64,000 nucleotides of DNA. It comes from Thraustochytrium sp. TN22 (taxonomy: Eukaryota; Sar; Bigyra; Thraustochytrida; Thraustochytriidae). Position numbers and translations under genes: made by a program. Numbering within the stretch: the stretch's first letter is position 1; the number at the start of each line of letters is the position of its first letter. Under the pieces are notes generated by a model. The model saw nothing but the letters and a program-made list of their open reading frames with translations. It did no database searches and had not been told where the DNA came from. The stretch is taken from the NCBI GenBank assembly GCA_013306675.1, contig JABLUY010000175.1, positions 18,657 to 82,656 of the forward strand, in the 5' to 3' direction. Positions 40,301-49,720 of this stretch are shown here, one piece after another.

Positions 40301-41228
40301 GCGCCTTGCCTGCCATCGCCAGCGCCTGCCATCCAGCCATCCAGCCATCCAGCCATCCATCACCAGCTGTCCTGGCCCTGTCCGGCTTCCCGGCGGCGCG
40401 AGCAGGCAGAATCGTCGCGCGTCTCCGGCAGCCAGAATCGTCGTCTCGACACGCAGGCGCCGCGCTCACATCGCCAACTTCATCCGGCGGCGCCGCGGCG
40501 GGATGCGCCTGGTGGGGCCACTAAGAGTGGCCACCCCAGAATTGTGGGCAAGATTTGGCCGCAGCCGCCACCACTGCCGGTTCGTGACTGTTGGGCTGGT
40601 GTGCGCCGCGGGTACGGGGACTTGCCAACTTCAAGTTGGGCCCGGGTCGTCATGTACATGCGAGGCTCGCTCGCGCTCTCTCCATGTCAGGCTGCTGCTG
40701 TACTACTGACAGTGAGTATCGGACAGCAGGCTGGCATCTAAGTTGCGGTCGTCGGGTATGCGAAGCCCTAGGACACGTCACTGGACCAGTCCATCTCGCG
40801 AGCACGGCTGCATGCCATGGATCTAACGAAGTTAAAGTATGCGTCCCGGGCCGGGCCGGGCTGGTGAGTCGCACATGCTGTGATGACCGCTGGGCGCCAC
40901 CGGGCAGGGCCAAAGCTAGCACTGGCAGGCTCGCATTTTTTTTTTTCAGAGTTTGCAGTGCGGCTTGTCCTGACGGTGGCTGGGAGAGGTTCACGTCACT
41001 TGCTGGGCTTGCCTGCGTGCTTGCTGTCACTGATGATGCCTTCCTATCTGGCTGCCAGACTGCTTGACGGCAAGCCTGTTGTTTGCCTCCACAGCCTCGG
41101 TCTTGGCGGTATGACGGTCCTCCACAAGAGCATCGTCAGCAGCCACGTCGGACGGCCAGCCTGCCACAGCCCGTCTCTCCAGAGTCTCCACGCCGCCACT
41201 GGCCACGCCACGGCGCAGCGCGGGCAGG
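37368..41228. other. 3.9-kb gene-free island
   Basis: The longest stretch without a supportable gene. It holds GAGACGAGAC repeats (about 37660-37685), GCTAGCTAG (37588), GGCTGGCTGG (38348-38380), GCGGCGCAGC tracts (38200-38260), a (GGACTC)n hexamer (38726-38764), (CATCCAGC)n near 40330, and many CCAGTGCACTGG / TTCAAGTTCAAG-type elements. The 341-codon frame at 38032-39057 has biased Arg/Ala/Gly composition, no domain and no conserved-looking block. A (T)n stretch occurs at about 40937-40946. Promoters of the flanking zinc-finger (minus) and ADA2 (plus) genes must lie at its ends. Confidence 0.55.
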
Positions 41229-43133
41229 ATGCAGCGCGCTCGCGCGGACGAGGAGTCGGTGGGGCGCATGCGCAAGCTGGCGCGCTTGGAGGCGCGGCGG
41301 GATGCGCTGGGCGCGGCGCTGTCGAGAGGCGAGGCGCGCTGCGAGCTGTGCGAGGTGGCCATCGTCAAGTCGCTGCCGTGGTTCGTGTGCGAGACGTGCT
41401 CGTCGGCCGCGCGCGGCGAGGCGGCGAAAGAGGTCTTCGTGTGCCCTGTCTGCTTCGCGCGCGGCGCGCGGTCCGCCACGCACGGGCCCGAGCACGCCTA
41501 CCGCGTGCAGCCGGCGCCGTGGAGGCCCGTGCTGTGCGAGGGCTGGGGCGCCGAGGAGGAGGTCAAGCTGCTGGAGGGCATCGAAATGTACGGCCTGGGT
41601 AACTGGCAGGCCGTGGCGGACTTCATCGGGTCGCGCGACAAGCCGGCCGCCGTCGTGGAGGCGCACTACGTGGACCAGTACCTCCGCGGCGACGCGGTGC
41701 CGGACATGCCGCGCGAGCGGCGTGACGTCGTGGACCGCTACCACACGCGTGACGCAGGCCAGCCCGCCGTGGACGCGGCGCTGGCCGCCAAGGACGCCGA
41801 GGCCGACACGCTGCCGGGCGCTGCGCTCACGGGCTACATGCCGCTGCGCGAGGAGTTCGACGTCGAGTACCAGCAGACCGCCGAGCTCGTCCTCTGCGAC
41901 ATGCGCTTCTCGCCGGAGGAGACGCAGGCGCTGCTGCAGCGCGTCCAGCGCAAGCGTGCGAACCAGCAGGACCAGCCACGAGAGCCGCAAGAGGCGCGCA
42001 GGGGCCGACCACGCCGCGCAAGCAGCGGCAGCGCCCACGGCGAGGGGAGCGCCGCTGGCGAAGTCGACCAGGCGGAGCCTGCGCCGGCGCCCGAGCCCGT
42101 GGAGGACCGCGTTCGCTTGGGCCTGGACACCAAGCTGGCAGTGCTGACCAAGTACAACGAGAAGCTCGCGGAGCGCGCGCGCCGCAAGGAGATTGCCAAG
42201 GAGCACGGCTACCTGGACTGGCGCGAGCGCCACCGCACGTGGCTGCGCGCCAACCGCGCGGAGCGCATCGTGCGCGCGCAGCTGCGTCCGCTCGAGCTCT
42301 TCAGCTCCGTGGCGCAGCACGACGCGCTCGTGGACGCCCTCGTCACCGAGCTCGACCTGGACAGCCGCCTGCTGGGCCATCCTGCGGAGCGCGGCGTCGT
42401 CCCGCACGCGCCGCACGAGGCCTACGGCGCCTTGCAACGTGGCCGCCGCGCCTCCAAGCGGCATGCCATGGCCGCTGCGGCCGCTGCGGCGGTGGCTGCC
42501 TCGCGCGGCGCCGCCTCGCGTCGCGCCGCCTCGCGCACCTCTTCTCGCGCCTCGCGCCAGCGTCGTCACAGCCGGGGCGGGCTCAAGAATGACGAGGACG
42601 ACGAGGACGACGAGGACGAGGACGACGAGGACGAGGACGATGAGGGCAAGGCCAGCGACGCGCAAGATGAGGACGACGAAGAGGACGACGCGGACGCAGA
42701 CGCGGACATGGACGCGTACGAGGATGAAGACGAGGACGAGGACGACGCAGGATCGGCCGCGGACGAGGCCCGGGCACCGCTTCGCCGCGGCCTGCGTCGG
42801 CGTACGCGCTCGGGTTCCGCGACGGCGGACGAGCCGAACCAGCTGGTTCCACGGTCCAAGCGCGCAGCGGCGGCGGCGGCAGCTGCGACTGCGCAAGCAG
42901 CCGCCGCCGCGGCGAGGAGTTCCGCGGACGCCAACGGCGTGGAGGGTACTGCAAGCGCTGACCACGATGCATGTGCAGCGCTTGGCCTTGACCAGGCTGC
43001 CTTGGAGCAGATGTTGGAGGACGTCTCGGAGGCCGTTTCGAATCAATGGAGTCCGCTGGACCCGCGGCGGCCCGCCCAGCTGCAGCTTCGCGTACGCCGC
43101 ATCGGCAATTGTGTCGACGTTTGTTTGCTTTGA
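41229..43133 (+). CDS. ADA2: Transcriptional adaptor ADA2 homologue
   Basis: A 634-residue protein. ADA2 links GCN5 acetyltransferase to SAGA/ADA complexes and stimulates histone acetylation in the nucleus. The ZZ zinc finger has Cys at 38, 41, 54, 57, 72 and 75, with His near 85 and 89. A SANT/Myb domain follows at about 105-150 (WGAEEEVKLLEGIEMYGLGN). The ADA2 block GYMPLREEFDVEYQQTAELV lies at about 202-221, and the central helical region KLAVLTKYNEKLAERARRKE near 305. The C-terminal third is an Asp/Glu run (about 455-515) with basic and Ala-rich parts, not typical of yeast ADA2, and a C-terminal SWIRM domain is not evident. The family call rests on the three N-terminal blocks in order. 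Confidence 0.92.
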   Translation: MQRARADEESVGRMRKLARLEARRDALGAALSRGEARCELCEVAIVKSLPWFVCETCSSAARGEAAKEVFVCPVCFARGARSATHGPEHAYRVQPAPWRPVLCEGWGAEEEVKLLEGIEMYGLGNWQAVADFIGSRDKPAAVVEAHYVDQYLRGDAVPDMPRERRDVVDRYHTRDAGQPAVDAALAAKDAEADTLPGAALTGYMPLREEFDVEYQQTAELVLCDMRFSPEETQALLQRVQRKRANQQDQPREPQEARRGRPRRASSGSAHGEGSAAGEVDQAEPAPAPEPVEDRVRLGLDTKLAVLTKYNEKLAERARRKEIAKEHGYLDWRERHRTWLRANRAERIVRAQLRPLELFSSVAQHDALVDALVTELDLDSRLLGHPAERGVVPHAPHEAYGALQRGRRASKRHAMAAAAAAAVAASRGAASRRAASRTSSRASRQRRHSRGGLKNDEDDEDDEDEDDEDEDDEGKASDAQDEDDEEDDADADADMDAYEDEDEDEDDAGSAADEARAPLRRGLRRRTRSGSATADEPNQLVPRSKRAAAAAAAATAQAAAAAARSSADANGVEGTASADHDACAALGLDQAALEQMLEDVSEAVSNQWSPLDPRRPAQLQLRVRRIGNCVDVCLL

Positions 43134-43676
43134 GCGCAAGAGCGGCGCCAAAGCGTGTTACTCCCCAAACCGTGGTAAAGATGAAAACTGGGCTGTGTTT
43201 GGCGTTTTTGCTTCGAGTCGTGGTCGCTCTTTGGCTTCTCAGACATTTCACGACCACACTCGGTTCCTCAGAGTGCAAGGTCGACCCAGAGCTTAGGCAA
43301 GGGGTGTGAACGATGATTTTCCCGCGGCCATGATCGACTTTTTAGATCCTAAGGTAATGCTGCTTACCACCTGTGGAACTCCACTTTTGCTCCGGGTACG
43401 AAGGTTTGCTCGACATGATTCTTGTGCCCTGTCGGAGCTGCAGTGCGCTGCGCCGTGAGCGCGGTCCCGATGCTCGGTACCAGTCGCGTCCCGATGGCCG
43501 GCCGTAGTGCGTTATCGCGCACACGATTGACAACACTCAGCGGCGTCTGGAAGGCAAGGGAGGGCGAGCAAATCCGGCAATCGGCGGGAGGGCCCGAGCC
43601 TGGCGAGCGCGCGGGGCGGAGCTCTCGCGCGACGCGGAGCGGAGCGCAATCGCGGCGGCGGCGGCGCGGACGCGGG
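43134..43676. other. Intergenic region, no gene seen
   Basis: Balanced base composition over 43140-43540, with a possible short frame of no recognisable family. It becomes GC-rich in the 130 bases before the start at 43677, like other 5' UTRs here. Confidence 0.4.
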
Positions 43677-45482
43677 ATGGCGCAGAGCGCGAACAACATG
43701 GACGAGAGCAAGCAGGCGGCGGGCGGCGCTGGCAACGGCGGCAACGGCGATGCGACGGGGAACTATCCGGCCGGGTCGGTGAACAAGCTGGCGACGCCGG
43801 GCGGCTGGGGCGAGGCGGATGACTCGGACGACGGGAACGATGCGTCGCGGCAGGTGGTGGCCGGCACGAGCACGATGCTGCGCAAGCTGGGCCTGAGCCA
43901 CAACCCGTACGTGGACCGCACGGCGGAGAAGTCGATCCTGCAGAGCGGCGCCTTTTACCTGCTGTCTGACCTGCAGGGGTTCAAGCCGTCGGAGATGACG
44001 TACATCTTCTTCGGCAAGCGCGGGAGCGGCAAGACGACGATCCGGCTCATGATGATGCAGCGGTACAAGGAGTACAACGAGCGGCAGGCGGCCAACGGCA
44101 AGCGGCCGGTGTTCGTGGTGAACCTGTGCCGGCCGGGCCACATGAACGACTGCCTCAAGCAGTACCGCAAGGCCATCAAGGCGGACCGCGAGAACTGGGA
44201 CGCCAACTTCGCGGACTCGTGGACGAGCAGCGACCTGGCAGACTGCGTCATCTCCTTCGCCATCAACGACATGATGCGCCTGGTGGTGACGGGCTCGCCG
44301 GAGGGCCGCATGATCTTGGGCGCGCTGTCTAACAACCCGCGCAGCGCCACGCAGTTCCTCATCCTGGCTCACCTGTACACGCGCGAGGACTCGGCGACGC
44401 TCAATGCGCTGCGCGCCAAGCTGCTGCCGATTGCCTTTTCCTCGGTGGCCATCGTCAAGACGGTGGTGGCAGCCGGCGTGTTGCTCACGACGCTGGGCGC
44501 CGCGGCGCTCGGCGTGCGGCGCATGCTGGACGATAGCAGCAGCAGCAGCAGCAGCAGCTCGCCCTCGGGCGAGGCGGGCGATGCGCGCGCGCGCTTCGGT
44601 GGCAGCTACGGCAGCGGCAGCAGCAGCAGCCTGGGCGCCGGCGAGTCGGCGCTGGAGGCGCTGCGCCAGGTGCTGCCCGAGGTCTCGCAGACGCAGCTGA
44701 CCTGGGCCGGCCTCGGCGCGAGCGGGCTGCTGGCCGGCGTCGCGCTGCAGAAGCGGTCGCGATCACAGGAACAGGCGCGCGCGCGCGAGCTGTGCGCGCC
44801 GCTGCGCGTGGCGGACGCGCGGCCCGACCTCGTGGAGCCGCTGCTCAACAGCCTCTTCTCCACGGACGACACGGCCGAGCGCATCCGCGCGCTGCACATT
44901 GGCCACTCGGCGCAGCAGAAGCTGGAGCTCATGGACTCGCTTACCAAGGCCTGCGGCTACCAGGGCATGGCGGTCTTTGGCGACTGCTTCGACGAGGTCG
45001 GCCTGCTCGACCCTCTGCTCTACCCGAGTGCGCTCAAGGTCTTCGCGCGCGAGGTGTGCAAGAACGAGGTGCTCAACCAGGGCCGCCTCCACTTCTTTTT
45101 CCCCGACGCCCGCGCCTCGCTCGACCTGTCCACGGACCGCATCGTGCGCGAGGCGCGCTTCGACCGCCACTTTGTGCGCGACCTCTCCTGGAGCCGCTTC
45201 CAGCTCGAGGAGCTTGCCAAGCGCCGCTTCCTCGCCGCCCAGCGCAACCGCGCCCAGACCGGCCGCAACCAGGACTCCCAGCCGCGTTTCCAGGACCTCT
45301 TCAAGCACGTTTCCAAGGAGGACTTTTCCGGCGCCATCTCCAAGCTTTCCACGCCTCGCGAGCTCATGGTCTTCATGACCGAGCTCCTCGGCCGCGTCGA
45401 GGCGCACTCCGAGGACGGAGCCATGGTCGCTGCGCAGGACATGGAGATTGCCGTCTCCAAGGCCCAGGAGCAGAGCGTTTGA
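43677..45482 (+). CDS. KAP-like P-loop NTPase with internal membrane segments
   Basis: A 601-residue protein from the ATG at 43677; upstream in-frame sequence begins at TTG and was excluded. Walker A is FFGKRGSGKTT (111-121) and a Walker B-like block is MAVFGDCFDEVGLL (431-444). Between them lie two hydrophobic segments (about 250-280 and 341-358) separated by a Ser-rich loop. Membrane helices inserted between Walker A and B are the hallmark of the KAP family of predicted membrane-anchored STAND-type NTPases, known from bacteria and animals. I infer that relationship from layout, not from strong motif identity. The N-terminus is Gly/Asn-rich. A role in signalling or membrane organisation is only a guess. 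Confidence 0.65.
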   Translation: MAQSANNMDESKQAAGGAGNGGNGDATGNYPAGSVNKLATPGGWGEADDSDDGNDASRQVVAGTSTMLRKLGLSHNPYVDRTAEKSILQSGAFYLLSDLQGFKPSEMTYIFFGKRGSGKTTIRLMMMQRYKEYNERQAANGKRPVFVVNLCRPGHMNDCLKQYRKAIKADRENWDANFADSWTSSDLADCVISFAINDMMRLVVTGSPEGRMILGALSNNPRSATQFLILAHLYTREDSATLNALRAKLLPIAFSSVAIVKTVVAAGVLLTTLGAAALGVRRMLDDSSSSSSSSSPSGEAGDARARFGGSYGSGSSSSLGAGESALEALRQVLPEVSQTQLTWAGLGASGLLAGVALQKRSRSQEQARARELCAPLRVADARPDLVEPLLNSLFSTDDTAERIRALHIGHSAQQKLELMDSLTKACGYQGMAVFGDCFDEVGLLDPLLYPSALKVFAREVCKNEVLNQGRLHFFFPDARASLDLSTDRIVREARFDRHFVRDLSWSRFQLEELAKRRFLAAQRNRAQTGRNQDSQPRFQDLFKHVSKEDFSGAISKLSTPRELMVFMTELLGRVEAHSEDGAMVAAQDMEIAVSKAQEQSV

Positions 45483-47234
45483 GGCCCGCGTCTTGAAGTC
45501 TCAAACATGGGCGCTCGTCGAAAGCGCGTGCTCGCTCTCAGCCTCCGCGCGGCGCGCACCCACTGCTTTGAGGAGTCGGTCGAGATGATGACGTGACGAG
45601 ATTTACCCGTAGCTGATTGATGGATGGATGGATGGATGGAGAGAGAGAGCGAGAGCGAGAGAGAGCGCGCGCGCTAGCCTAGGCCTAGAGAGAGACGGAG
45701 AGAGAGAGAAGAAAGAAAGAATGATCGAGCCCTTGCACCCGGCCGCTCAGCCGGTGCTCAGCCTGGCACTGGCACTGGGGTACCCATTCTGTCAAGTGAT
45801 GTCCCACGACCCGGCCGTCCGCGACCGGGCCTCGAGGCTCGACTCGGACCGTCGCGGAGCCAGGTGGCGCACCCCGTAGCCTGGCCGTCCGAGTTCGCTC
45901 ACGCTGGCGCTGACCGCTGATTCACGCCCTTCAAGTTGTGTGCATCGCCGCGTGTCGCCGTGTCTGCCTGCACCCCGAGGCCTGGCTGGCGGCTGGCCGC
46001 TTCGTTTCGCCTGCCACCATAGCCAAGGCCTTGGCGGCTTGGCCCAAGCGGGCCAGTGCACTGACGCTGACAGTTCCTGGCAGCCAGACGGCACCGGCAC
46101 GGCAATCCGCTCAGCCTGCCACGCAGCCACTGGCCTGCCAGGCCTCTCGCCGTCCGAGCGATGGCGAGCGACTCGGACGCTCGCAAAGCTCAGTTGTGCA
46201 GCCCCGGAGACGCCACGGTCAGCCCTCGCCGCGCCGGCGCCGCCTCGCGCTCTCGTCTCGTAGCAGAGAAGCGCTCCGTGCGCGCGCCGCTGGCCAGCTG
46301 GCAGCGCTGGCAGGCAGGCAGGCAGGCAGGCATCCGCACGCACTCCGAGCTCCCCTTTTGCCGTGGAGCAGCGCTGACAGTGACGGGCGGTGAGCGCCGC
46401 GTGCCGCCTGCCACTGTAGCTGCAGCGGAGTCGTACTAGCTTAGTACTAAGTTAGTAGCGGAGCGCAGCGCTGCGGAGCGCGCAGCAGAGCTCGTTCCTG
46501 CACGTGCCCGCCACCGCACCGCGCGCGCGCGGGAGACCCGGACGGCGGAGTCGCGGACAGCGGCCGGCAGCGCGGCGCGCGCGCGGCGCGAGCGAGCGAG
46601 CGAGCAGGGCGGCCGCAGCGCAGGCCCAGGGAGGAGGGCGAAGCAGGTAGCAGCGGCTGCGCGCGGTGGCTGCACGCGCGCCTGCTGCCTGCCTGCCTGG
46701 CCTGCCATCGCTGCGCGCGGCATTCCTCGTCTTCTCCTTCACCCACGGCACGCGCCGCGCGTCCGGCGGCGGCGGCGGCGGCGCGGAGCGGAGCGCAAAA
46801 CCAAGGCTCGCGCGCGCGGAGCCTCGTGCGCGGCGGCGGCGGCAGCGGCGGCGGCGGCGGCGAGGGCGGCAGCCACGGTCAAGGCCAAGGCGCGCACCAG
46901 CGAGCGGCGGCGAGCGGACCGGCGACTTTGGCATCGGCGCGCGCGCCCGTGGGCGGTACGAGACGAGCCTTGGCCGGCCGCGGGAGAGCGGCGCGGCGCG
47001 GCGCGCGCAGGTCGCATACCGCCCGCGCAGCGTAGACGAGCGCTCCTCTCCGCGGTCGCAGCGGCACGGCGCGGCGAGAGGCGTCGCCTCGTCGCCCGAC
47101 TCGGCTCGGCTCGTCTCGGTTCGGCTTGGTTCGGCGTCGCTCGGCTCGGCGCAGCGCAGCTCGTAGCTCGTCGTGGCTCGTCGTAGCTCGTAGCTCGGCT
47201 CGGTTCGTCTCGCTCACGGGACACGACAGCCCAA
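45483..47234. other. 1.75-kb intergenic region with TGGA and GA tracts
   Basis: Holds a (TGGA)n run (45617-45640) running into GAGA tracts, a CCAGTGCACTG element (46053-46063), GCAGGCAG runs near 46310-46330, and CTCGGCTCG-like tracts at 47095-47220 just before the RGS start. The open frames are GC-driven and lack domains. Confidence 0.5.
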
Positions 47235-47879
47235 ATGGGCGTCATGACGAGCTCTCCCGCAAAGCCCGCCAAGACGGTCGCTGCGCCTGAACAGGCGCAG
47301 CAGGACTCCGTGGACGTGGCCGTGGCGCACGATGAGCTCTTTTACGCGCAGGCGTACCGCAAGCCCAGTGACCTCCAGGAGGTGCTACGAAGGCCGCAGA
47401 TGCGCAGCCAGTTTCGCGAGTTCCTGCGCCGCTCGCTCGCCCAAGAGAACCTGCTCTTCTTCGAGACCATCGAGCTGTACCAGCGCATCGACAAGCCGCA
47501 CTGGCGCCAGACGGCAGGCGCGCAGATGGTTGACAAGTTCCTCGACCCGCAGTCCATCTTCCAGGTCAACATTTCCGCGCGTCTCACCGAGGAGCTTCGC
47601 CTCATCACCTGGTTCGAGCCCACATCCTTCGACGAGGCCAAGCGCGAGATCTTCAAGCTCATGAATGACAACTTCTTCGGACGCTTCCTCAAGGCGCTCG
47701 AGGACTCGCACCAGCACGCTCTCCAGCAAGCCGCGCGCGCGCGCGAGGAGGCCTCTCGCCAAGGCAATCTGGCCACGCGCATCCGCCGCGCCTCCTCCAA
47801 CGCAATGGGCCTCCTGCGTCGCACTTCCTCGGCGCGTCGCATGAGCCATCGCTCCAATGTCGATGACTCGGAGTCATGA
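47235..47879 (+). CDS. RGS-domain protein, small
   Basis: A 214-residue protein. RGS domains accelerate GTP hydrolysis by G-alpha subunits. The domain covers about 40-155: LQEVLRRPQMRSQFREFLRR, then ENLLFFETIELYQRI, QMVDKFLDPQSIFQVNIS, and FDEAKREIFKLMNDNFFGRF, all in the order of the nine-helix RGS fold. The start MGVMTS has Gly2 and Ser6, an N-myristoylation pattern that would place it at the plasma membrane (inference). The last 55 residues are basic and Ser/Arg-rich. No other signalling domain is attached. Confidence 0.9.
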   Translation: MGVMTSSPAKPAKTVAAPEQAQQDSVDVAVAHDELFYAQAYRKPSDLQEVLRRPQMRSQFREFLRRSLAQENLLFFETIELYQRIDKPHWRQTAGAQMVDKFLDPQSIFQVNISARLTEELRLITWFEPTSFDEAKREIFKLMNDNFFGRFLKALEDSHQHALQQAARAREEASRQGNLATRIRRASSNAMGLLRRTSSARRMSHRSNVDDSES

Positions 47880-47973
47880 GCGGCTGACTGATGTTGCCTG
47901 CGCTAGAGCGAGTGTTCCCGAGTATTTGCGGGGTGGGGGGAGCAGCGAATTAGGCTCTCTTCGCTGCTGCAAT

Positions 47974-48004
<31 letters not shown>

Positions 48005-48508
48005 ATGCTTGCAAGCAACACCAGCATTCCAGGTGGCCTTCATCGTCGCATTGTGTCCGTGTGTGTGGCGTGTAGGTGGTCTCTGTGGAGAGGTACGAGA
48101 GGGGCGAATTCGAGTATTGCGGCCTGTCACCAGCATTGTGTCTCTGAGCGGCGCTGCGTCCGCTTTGCAGCGCCGCGCCTGTCAGCGTCGCTTCGTCTGC
48201 CTGCAGCGCCGTGTCTGTTTGCGGCGCTCTGTCTTTCGGCGGCGCTTCATGTGTCATTTAAAAAAAAGGTTCTCGCGCCGTGCTTGCTCAAGCGCAAATG
48301 AAGCGGGCACAGGCCGCCGCGGAGGCCCTGTTTGTTTTCTGGAGCTTCCAATCAATCAACTCGTACTTCTTTTTCCTTTGGCGTCGCGAACGTGGCGACT
48401 GCCCTTGCCTCGCCAACTACTATGCTCCGTGTTTGACTTGACTTGACGTGCCTGCGGCCGTGACTTGACTTTTCAGCAGCAGCAGCTGCTGCTGCTGCAA
48501 TGAATCGA
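47880..48508. repeat. Convergent 3' region with (CTG)n repeats
   Basis: A CTG run of about ten units at 47975-48004, and CAGCAGCAGCAG followed by CTGCTGCTGCTGC at about 48477-48500 forming a perfect hairpin next to the ferrochelatase stop. A tandem GCGGCGC/TGTCTG-like pattern lies at 48150-48245. No gene. Confidence 0.6.
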
Positions 48509-49720
48509 TTAGAAAGCAGGGTTCATGATTTGGCGACAGAGAGGCTTCTGGCACGTGAGGCACTTCATCTTGTACTGCGAGGAGTAGTTGACGCCCGCGT
48601 CGAGGTGCTTGGCGACAATGTCAGCGAGCGCACGGCAAAAGGTCTCAGAACCATTGAGACCCTCGGTGTAGCGAAAGTCAGCGATGCCAGCCTTCTCGGC
48701 ATCCTCCGCGTACTCCATGCCGATCTCAAAGAGCGTCTCAATGTGGTCCGAGGTGAAGGCCACTGGAACGACGAGGACGGACTTGTGGCCCTTGCGACCG
48801 AGGTTGGCAAGCGTGGAGGCAGTGTCCGGCACCATCCACGGCATGAAGCCGACCTTGCTCTGCCACGCGAGCACGTGCTTGTTGACGGCGCGCAGGCCGG
48901 GGATTTTGCCGGTTGCCACCTGGGTCGCCTCGAGGTTGTCCATGATGGCCTTGACGCTTGCGGCGATCTCGCCCACGTAGTGGTCGCCCTTCTCCACGAC
49001 CTTCATGGGCACGGAGTGGGCGCTAAAGACTACGATGACGTTCTTGCGCGTCTTCTCGTCGAACTCGAGCAGGCGCTCCACGATGCGCTCCGTGACGGCG
49101 TCGATGAAGCCACCGTGCAGCGGCCACCGGTCGATGATGCTCCATCGAAAGGCGTCCTGCAGGCCCAGGCGCCGCGCCTCGCGCCAGAGCTCGTTCATGC
49201 TCGAGCCCGACGTGGTGCAGGACCACTGCGGGAACTGCGAGAAGGCGATCGCGTGCTCCACGCCGTCCTCCTTCATCTCCTGCAGCGCCACGTCCGTGAG
49301 CGGCTCCGCGTACCGGAACGCCGTGTACGCCTTGTGCGGCGCGCTCTCCGGCCGCATCTCGTCCAGCAGCGCCGCCATGCGCTTGCCCTGGTACGCCGTC
49401 CACTTTTTGATCGGGCTCCCTCCGATCTCCTCGTACTGCTTCTGCACCTTGGCCGTGCGCATGCGCGCCACCGTCGTGCCGAAGAACTCCTGCACCTGGC
49501 CGCCGCCCAGGTCGATAATGTCCGAGTCGCGAAACAACCTGTTCAGAAAGGGCCCGGTCTCCTCCGGCGTCGACGGCCCGCCCATGTTGAGCATCACGAT
49601 GCCGGTCTTCACCTTGCCCTCCTTGCGCCCGTCCGCGCGCGCCGTCGCCTCCGTCGCCAGCGCGCGCGCCCCGCGCCGCCGCCACGCGGCCCCCGCCGCC
49701 GGCGCCCGCCGCAGCATCAT
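48509..49720 (-). CDS. Ferrochelatase, [2Fe-2S] type, mitochondrial
   Basis: A 403-residue protein from the ATG at 49720. Ferrochelatase inserts ferrous iron into protoporphyrin IX, the last step of haem synthesis. The core shows VMLNMGGP (43-50), GGSPIKKWT, the catalytic His in FSAHSVPM (His235), and the Glu block AFTSDHIETLFEIGMEY (Glu328). Four Cys match the human [2Fe-2S] cluster ligands: Cys168 in FPQWSCTTSGSS, and Cys387, Cys390 and Cys395 in CLTCQKPLC at the C-terminus. The first 35 or so residues are Arg/Ala-rich, a mitochondrial presequence. The frame is open upstream to a TTG, which was not used. The cluster places it with animal, fungal and some bacterial enzymes rather than plant plastid forms, which lack these Cys. 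Confidence 0.96.
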   Translation of the reverse strand: MMLRRAPAAGAAWRRRGARALATEATARADGRKEGKVKTGIVMLNMGGPSTPEETGPFLNRLFRDSDIIDLGGGQVQEFFGTTVARMRTAKVQKQYEEIGGSPIKKWTAYQGKRMAALLDEMRPESAPHKAYTAFRYAEPLTDVALQEMKEDGVEHAIAFSQFPQWSCTTSGSSMNELWREARRLGLQDAFRWSIIDRWPLHGGFIDAVTERIVERLLEFDEKTRKNVIVVFSAHSVPMKVVEKGDHYVGEIAASVKAIMDNLEATQVATGKIPGLRAVNKHVLAWQSKVGFMPWMVPDTASTLANLGRKGHKSVLVVPVAFTSDHIETLFEIGMEYAEDAEKAGIADFRYTEGLNGSETFCRALADIVAKHLDAGVNYSSQYKMKCLTCQKPLCRQIMNPAF

